In this document: positions 6,802 to 9,420 of the stretch, in pieces
Layout: each line of letters starts with the position of its first letter
Numbering within the stretch: the stretch's first letter is position 1
NCBI GenBank assembly: GCA_030045175.1
Contig: JASIBM010000462.1
Location: 1 to 9,420 of the forward strand
Origin: Streptosporangiaceae bacterium
GTDB taxonomy: Bacteria; Actinomycetota; Actinomycetes; Streptosporangiales; Streptosporangiaceae
Length of the DNA: 9,420 nucleotides
Direction of reading: 5' to 3'
Translations under genes and position numbers: made by a program
The notes under the pieces: model-generated
The model's database searches: none
The model's input: the letters and a program-made list of their open reading frames with translations, nothing else
Told to the model about the DNA's origin: nothing

Positions 6802-6831
6802 CCCTAGACTAGAACATGTTCTAGTCTAGGG
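6802..6831. promoter_or_regulatory. KstR operator in the hsaA-kshA divergent promoter
   Basis: A perfect 30-bp palindrome centred at 6816/6817. Its core TAGAACATGTTCTA (6810-6823) matches every fixed position of the KstR consensus TnnAACnnGTTnnA known from mycobacteria and rhodococci. It sits 24 bases from the hsaA GTG and 20 bases from the kshA ATG, so one bound repressor dimer could block both promoters. TAGACT hexamers inside both arms resemble -10 boxes, but I see no clear -35 elements. The known inducer of KstR is a steroid-CoA thioester. Confidence 0.9.
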
Positions 6832-6851
6832 CTATCACCTAGGGAGGTCCC

Positions 6852-7991
6852 ATGGGCGACCCGCACGGGGTCAGGGACATTGCCGCAGGACCAGCCCCGA
6901 CCAGGTACGCCCGCGGGTGGCATTGCCTCGGCCTGGCCGAGCGATTCCGTGACAACGCACCGCACGCGGTGCAGGCGTTCGGCACCAAGCTGGTCGTGTT
7001 CGCCGACTCGGCCGGCGACCTGCACGTGCTCGACGCGTACTGCAGGCACATGGGCGGTGACCTCACCCGGGGCACGATCAAGGGCGACCAGGTGGCCTGC
7101 CCGTTCCACGACTGGCGCTGGGGCGGGGACGGGCGCTGCGCCCGGGTCCCCTACGCCAGGCGCGTGCCGCCTGCCGCCAGGACCAGGTCCTGGCTGACCA
7201 TGGAGCAGAACAAGCAGCTCTTCGTGTGGCACGACCCCGAGGGCAACGGACCGCCCGAGCACGTCACGATCCCGCGGATCGACGGAGCGTTCTCGCCGGA
7301 ATGGTCCAACTGGACCTGGGACTCGATCCTGGTCGAGAACTCGCACTGCCGCGAGGTGCTCGACAACGTCGTCGACATGGCGCACTTCTTCTACATTCAC
7401 TTCGCGTTCCCCACGTACTTCAAGAACGTCTTCGAGGGCCACATCGCGGCGCAGTACCTGAAGACGAGATCCAGGCCGGACGTCGACGGAGAATCGAACT
7501 ACACGGCGGGCGGAGAGACCTCGCTGCGGTCGGAAGCGGCCTACTACGGGCCCTCGTACATGATCGACTACCTCTGGCACGACTATCACGGCATGACCAT
7601 GGAGACCGTGCTGATCAACTGCCACTACCCGGTGACGCCAGACTCGTTCCTGCTGCAGTGGGGCGCGATCGTCAAGAAGCCGCCGGGCGTCAGCGAAGAG
7701 CAGGGCAACAAGATCGCGGCGAAGTTCGCGAACTTCATCGGGCTTGGGTTCGGCCAGGACGTGGAGATCTGGACGCACAAGACCAAGATCGACAACCCGC
7801 TGCTCTGCGCCGAAGACGGCCCGGTCTACCAATTGCGGCGCTGGTACCAGCAGTTCTACACCGATGTGGCCGGCATCTCGGCGGAGATGGTCGCGAGATA
7901 CGAGTACGAGATCGACACCACCCGGGCAGTCCAGGCCTGGGAGGCCGAGGTGGCGGCCAATCTGGCCGCTAGGGCCGGGCAGGCGAGCTGA
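6852..7991 (+). CDS. kshA: KshA, Rieske oxygenase of 3-ketosteroid 9alpha-hydroxylase
   Basis: Terminal oxygenase that hydroxylates 3-ketosteroids such as ADD or AD at C9; the 9-hydroxy product then opens ring B. The N-terminal Rieske [2Fe-2S] domain has C64-x-H66 (YCRHMGGD) and C83-x2-H86 (ACPFHDW). The catalytic domain has N172-x2-D175-x2-H178-x4-H183 (DNVVDMAHFFYIHF) and D303 (GQDVEIW), giving the mononuclear iron triad H178, H183, D303. These positions are within a few residues of those in the M. tuberculosis enzyme (67/69/86/89; 181/186/304). Length, 379 aa, is normal. The ATG is preceded by AGGGAGG (6841-6847). It is transcribed divergently from hsaA under the shared KstR palindrome. 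In M. tuberculosis kshA lies apart from kshB; here the two share a locus, separated by 325 bases holding a palindrome and a small ORF. Confidence 0.96.
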   Translation: MGDPHGVRDIAAGPAPTRYARGWHCLGLAERFRDNAPHAVQAFGTKLVVFADSAGDLHVLDAYCRHMGGDLTRGTIKGDQVACPFHDWRWGGDGRCARVPYARRVPPAARTRSWLTMEQNKQLFVWHDPEGNGPPEHVTIPRIDGAFSPEWSNWTWDSILVENSHCREVLDNVVDMAHFFYIHFAFPTYFKNVFEGHIAAQYLKTRSRPDVDGESNYTAGGETSLRSEAAYYGPSYMIDYLWHDYHGMTMETVLINCHYPVTPDSFLLQWGAIVKKPPGVSEEQGNKIAAKFANFIGLGFGQDVEIWTHKTKIDNPLLCAEDGPVYQLRRWYQQFYTDVAGISAEMVARYEYEIDTTRAVQAWEAEVAANLAARAGQAS

Positions 7992-8004
7992 TCATGGACG
8001 GCCA

Positions 8005-8062
8005 GGCGCAACGTGGGGCCCTTACTGTGCCTATAGCAACAGCAAGGGCCCCACGTTGCGCC
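8005..8062. repeat. Large near-perfect palindrome between kshA and kshB
   Basis: A 58-bp inverted repeat centred at CTATAG (8031-8036). The outer 19 bp on each side (8005-8023, GGCGCAACGTGGGGCCCTT, with 8044-8062) pair perfectly. Including the centre, 26 of 29 base pairs match. It starts 14 bases after the kshA stop. In RNA it would be a very stable hairpin, so it may act as a partial terminator or protect the kshA mRNA end. Its form also fits a dispersed REP- or MITE-like element. There is no T-tract. Codon usage across it (GC3 about half) argues it is not coding. Confidence 0.85.
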
Positions 8063-8101
8063 CGTGAGACCGCCGACGACCGATCGTGGCCGTACACCGA
8101 T

Positions 8102-8320
8102 GTGGATTGCAAGCAATGCGCGGCCGTTGTGGGCGTGGTCAAGTTCAGCGCACAGCATACGAGCGTGCAGTGGACCAGTGAGGCCGTGCTCATCTGCTCT
8201 GAGTTCCGCGCGCGAGTGCTGGCAGGCATGCCGTCCGCGCTGATCGCCACCTGCATCAGCTTGCGCGCCAGCATCGACGCAGCCGTAGCTGACGGCCGCG
8301 TGCGGGTCCAGCCCCCGTGA
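8102..8320 (+). CDS. Small uncharacterised protein between kshA and kshB
   Basis: A frame open from 7994 to the stop at 8318-8320, overlapping the kshB GTG by GTGA, the same coupling used by the other genes here. From base 8066 to the end GC3 is about 83% (70 of 84 codons), as expected for a real gene, while across the preceding palindrome it falls to about half. I therefore place the start downstream of the palindrome, at the GTG at 8102 (72 aa); other in-frame options are the ATG at 7994 and GTGs at 8129 and 8135, none with a clear ribosome site. The product looks like a soluble alpha-helical protein, with FSAQHTSVQWTSEAVLICSE and ALIATCISLRASIDAAVADG as the ordered-looking segments. A DCKQC pair lies near the N terminus. 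No membrane segment or known motif is recognised. It could be intact, or a remnant whose 5' end was displaced by the palindrome. Function unknown. Confidence 0.5.
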   Translation: MDCKQCAAVVGVVKFSAQHTSVQWTSEAVLICSEFRARVLAGMPSALIATCISLRASIDAAVADGRVRVQPP

Positions 8321-9342
8321 GCTCGGGCCGACCCTGCTATCAGGTGCCGGTCGCCAAGGTGATCGCCGAGACCACCGACGCCTGCTCGCTGGTGCTCGAC
8401 GTGCCGCCCGAGCTGGCGGAGAGCTTCGCTTACCGGCCGGGGCAGTTCCTCACGATCCGGGTGCCACTGCCCGATGGCGGCTCGGTCGCCAGGTGCTACT
8501 CCCTGTCGAGCTCGCCGCACGCTGGCGATCTTCCGACCGTGACGATCAAGCGAATGCCGCACGGTCATGCGTCAAACTGGATCGCCGACAACGTCGTGCC
8601 TGGCAGCGTGCTCGACATCTTGCCGCCCGCAGGCACCTTCACCCCGAGGTCGCTCGACGGCGACTTCTTGCTGTTCGCGGGCGGCAGCGGGATTACCCCG
8701 GTGGCGTCGATACTCAAGTCCGCGCTGGTGGCCGGGCACGGCCAGATAGTGCTGATCTACGCCAACGCCAGCGAGGAGTCGGTCATCTTCGCCGCCGAGC
8801 TGCGCGAGCTGCAGGCGACCGCGCCGGGCAGGCTGGTCGTGCTGCACTGGCTCGACGTGCTGCAAGGCGCCCCTACCGTGGCCGCGCTGCGCGAGCTCGC
8901 CAGGCCCTACGCCCGCTTCGAGGCGTACCTGTGCGGGCCTGACCCGTTCCTTCTCGTGGTGAAGGACGCGCTCCGGTCGCTCGGCGTCGCACCCGGCCAA
9001 GTGCGCACCGAGCGCTTCTTGTCGCTGGCGGAGAACCCTTTCGAGGCGACCGAGCCCGCCGGCGGCCTCGCAGCGACGCTGCGCGTCGAGCTCGACGGCG
9101 AGCGGCACGAGCTGGACTGGCCCGGCGGGCGAAGGATGCTCGACGTCATGATCGACGCCGGCCTGGACGCGCCGTTCTCCTGCCGCGAGGGAGTATGCGG
9201 CGCGTGCGCATGCCGCCTGGTCGGCGGGCAGGTCGAGATGGCGCACAACGAGGTGCTCGAGGACACCGACCTCGCCGACGGCTACGTACTCGCCTGCCAG
9301 TCGCTCGCCCTGACCACCGACGTCCAGGTCAGCTACGACTAA
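8317..9342 (+). CDS. kshB: KshB, ferredoxin reductase of 3-ketosteroid 9alpha-hydroxylase
   Basis: NADH-dependent flavo-iron-sulfur reductase passing electrons to the Rieske centre of KshA. Three domains are visible in order. The FAD-binding barrel (about 8-110) has RCYSLSS (59-65), the RxYS flavin motif. The NAD(H)-binding domain (about 115-235) has GGSGITP (122-128) and YLCGPDPF (204-211). The C-terminal plant-type [2Fe-2S] ferredoxin has C289, C294, C297 and C327 (Cx4Cx2C...C). This FAD-NAD-ferredoxin order and the 341-aa length fit KshB/HMP-type class IA reductases (~350 aa). It begins with GTG at 8317, overlapping the small ORF's stop. Other reductases of this class (phenylacetyl-CoA or alkane systems) share the architecture. 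The kshA neighbour and the hsa locus, where M. tuberculosis also places kshB next to hsaA, make KshB the best call. Confidence 0.92.
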   Translation: MSSGRPCYQVPVAKVIAETTDACSLVLDVPPELAESFAYRPGQFLTIRVPLPDGGSVARCYSLSSSPHAGDLPTVTIKRMPHGHASNWIADNVVPGSVLDILPPAGTFTPRSLDGDFLLFAGGSGITPVASILKSALVAGHGQIVLIYANASEESVIFAAELRELQATAPGRLVVLHWLDVLQGAPTVAALRELARPYARFEAYLCGPDPFLLVVKDALRSLGVAPGQVRTERFLSLAENPFEATEPAGGLAATLRVELDGERHELDWPGGRRMLDVMIDAGLDAPFSCREGVCGACACRLVGGQVEMAHNEVLEDTDLADGYVLACQSLALTTDVQVSYD

Positions 9343-9420
9343 CTTCGAAGGCCCTGCTAGCCCGTCGTGAAGAACGGGTAAACGTCGGTCACACGGACAG
9401 GAGGCGACCGCGCGCACGCT

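Noticed and set aside
6804..7832. Long open frame on the - strand opposite kshA
   Set aside because: Antisense shadow of a gene with complete Rieske and iron-ligand motifs; the translation is Val/Arg/Asp-rich low complexity without domains.
8005..8062. Palindrome as a CRISPR repeat or attachment site
   Set aside because: Single copy, no spacer array, no flanking direct repeat, and no integrase, tRNA or Cas gene in the window.
7969..8568. Open frame on the - strand across the kshA-kshB gap
   Set aside because: It runs through the palindrome and antisense to the start of kshB; third-position GC and the GTGA overlap favour the + strand small ORF.
9361..9378. CCCGT...ACGGG hairpin after kshB as a terminator
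   Set aside because: Only 5 bp of stem with an 8-nt loop and no T-tract; too weak to call. The AGGAGG at 9398-9403 could precede a next gene, but no start codon is visible before the window ends.
8572..9417. Open frame on the - strand opposite kshB
   Set aside because: Shadow of kshB, whose FAD, NAD and [2Fe-2S] motifs are all intact.

Overview
This high-GC window reads as the chromosome of an actinobacterium that degrades sterols or steroids. The evidence is GC-rich third codon positions, frequent GTG starts, 4-base ATGA/GTGA gene overlaps, and a gene set (hsaA-hsaD-hsaC-hsaB with kshA and kshB) known from Mycobacterium and Rhodococcus cholesterol catabolism. The genus cannot be fixed from sequence alone. 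The proteins are clearly diverged from the mycobacterial ones, so a non-mycobacterial high-GC lineage is likely.

Layout. Left (1-1578, + strand): the C-terminal part of an acyl-CoA synthetase, cut by the window edge, overlaps by 4 bases a crotonase-fold protein that lacks both usual catalytic glutamates. A 13-bp perfect hairpin (1580-1619) follows. Next, on the - strand (1656-2909), is a secreted serine-carboxyl peptidase of the sedolisin (S53) type with no obvious metabolic link to its neighbours. Its 245-base upstream region holds a 12-bp palindrome and three 15-base tandem repeats.

Centre (3155-6777, - strand): an operon in the order hsaA, hsaD, hsaC, hsaB. It encodes oxygenation and cleavage of the aromatised steroid A ring: HsaA/HsaB (flavin monooxygenase and reductase) make the catechol, HsaC opens it by meta-cleavage, and HsaD hydrolyses the C-C bond. 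hsaA/hsaD and hsaD/hsaC overlap by ATGA; hsaB follows after a gap of 64 or more bases.

Right (6852-9342, + strand): divergent from hsaA, kshA encodes the Rieske oxygenase and kshB the reductase of 3-ketosteroid 9alpha-hydroxylase, which together open ring B. A large near-perfect palindrome and a small uncharacterised ORF lie between them. A perfect 30-bp palindrome in the hsaA-kshA divergent promoter contains TAGAACATGTTCTA, an exact match to the KstR operator consensus (TnnAACnnGTTnnA). Both arms are therefore probably induced together when the steroid CoA-thioester ligand releases KstR.

The core pathway is known biology. The less explained parts are the kshA-kshB interval (palindrome plus coupled small ORF), the crotonase without catalytic glutamates, the G/C hairpin carried in frame inside the synthetase gene, and the lone sedolisin with its repeat-bearing upstream region.
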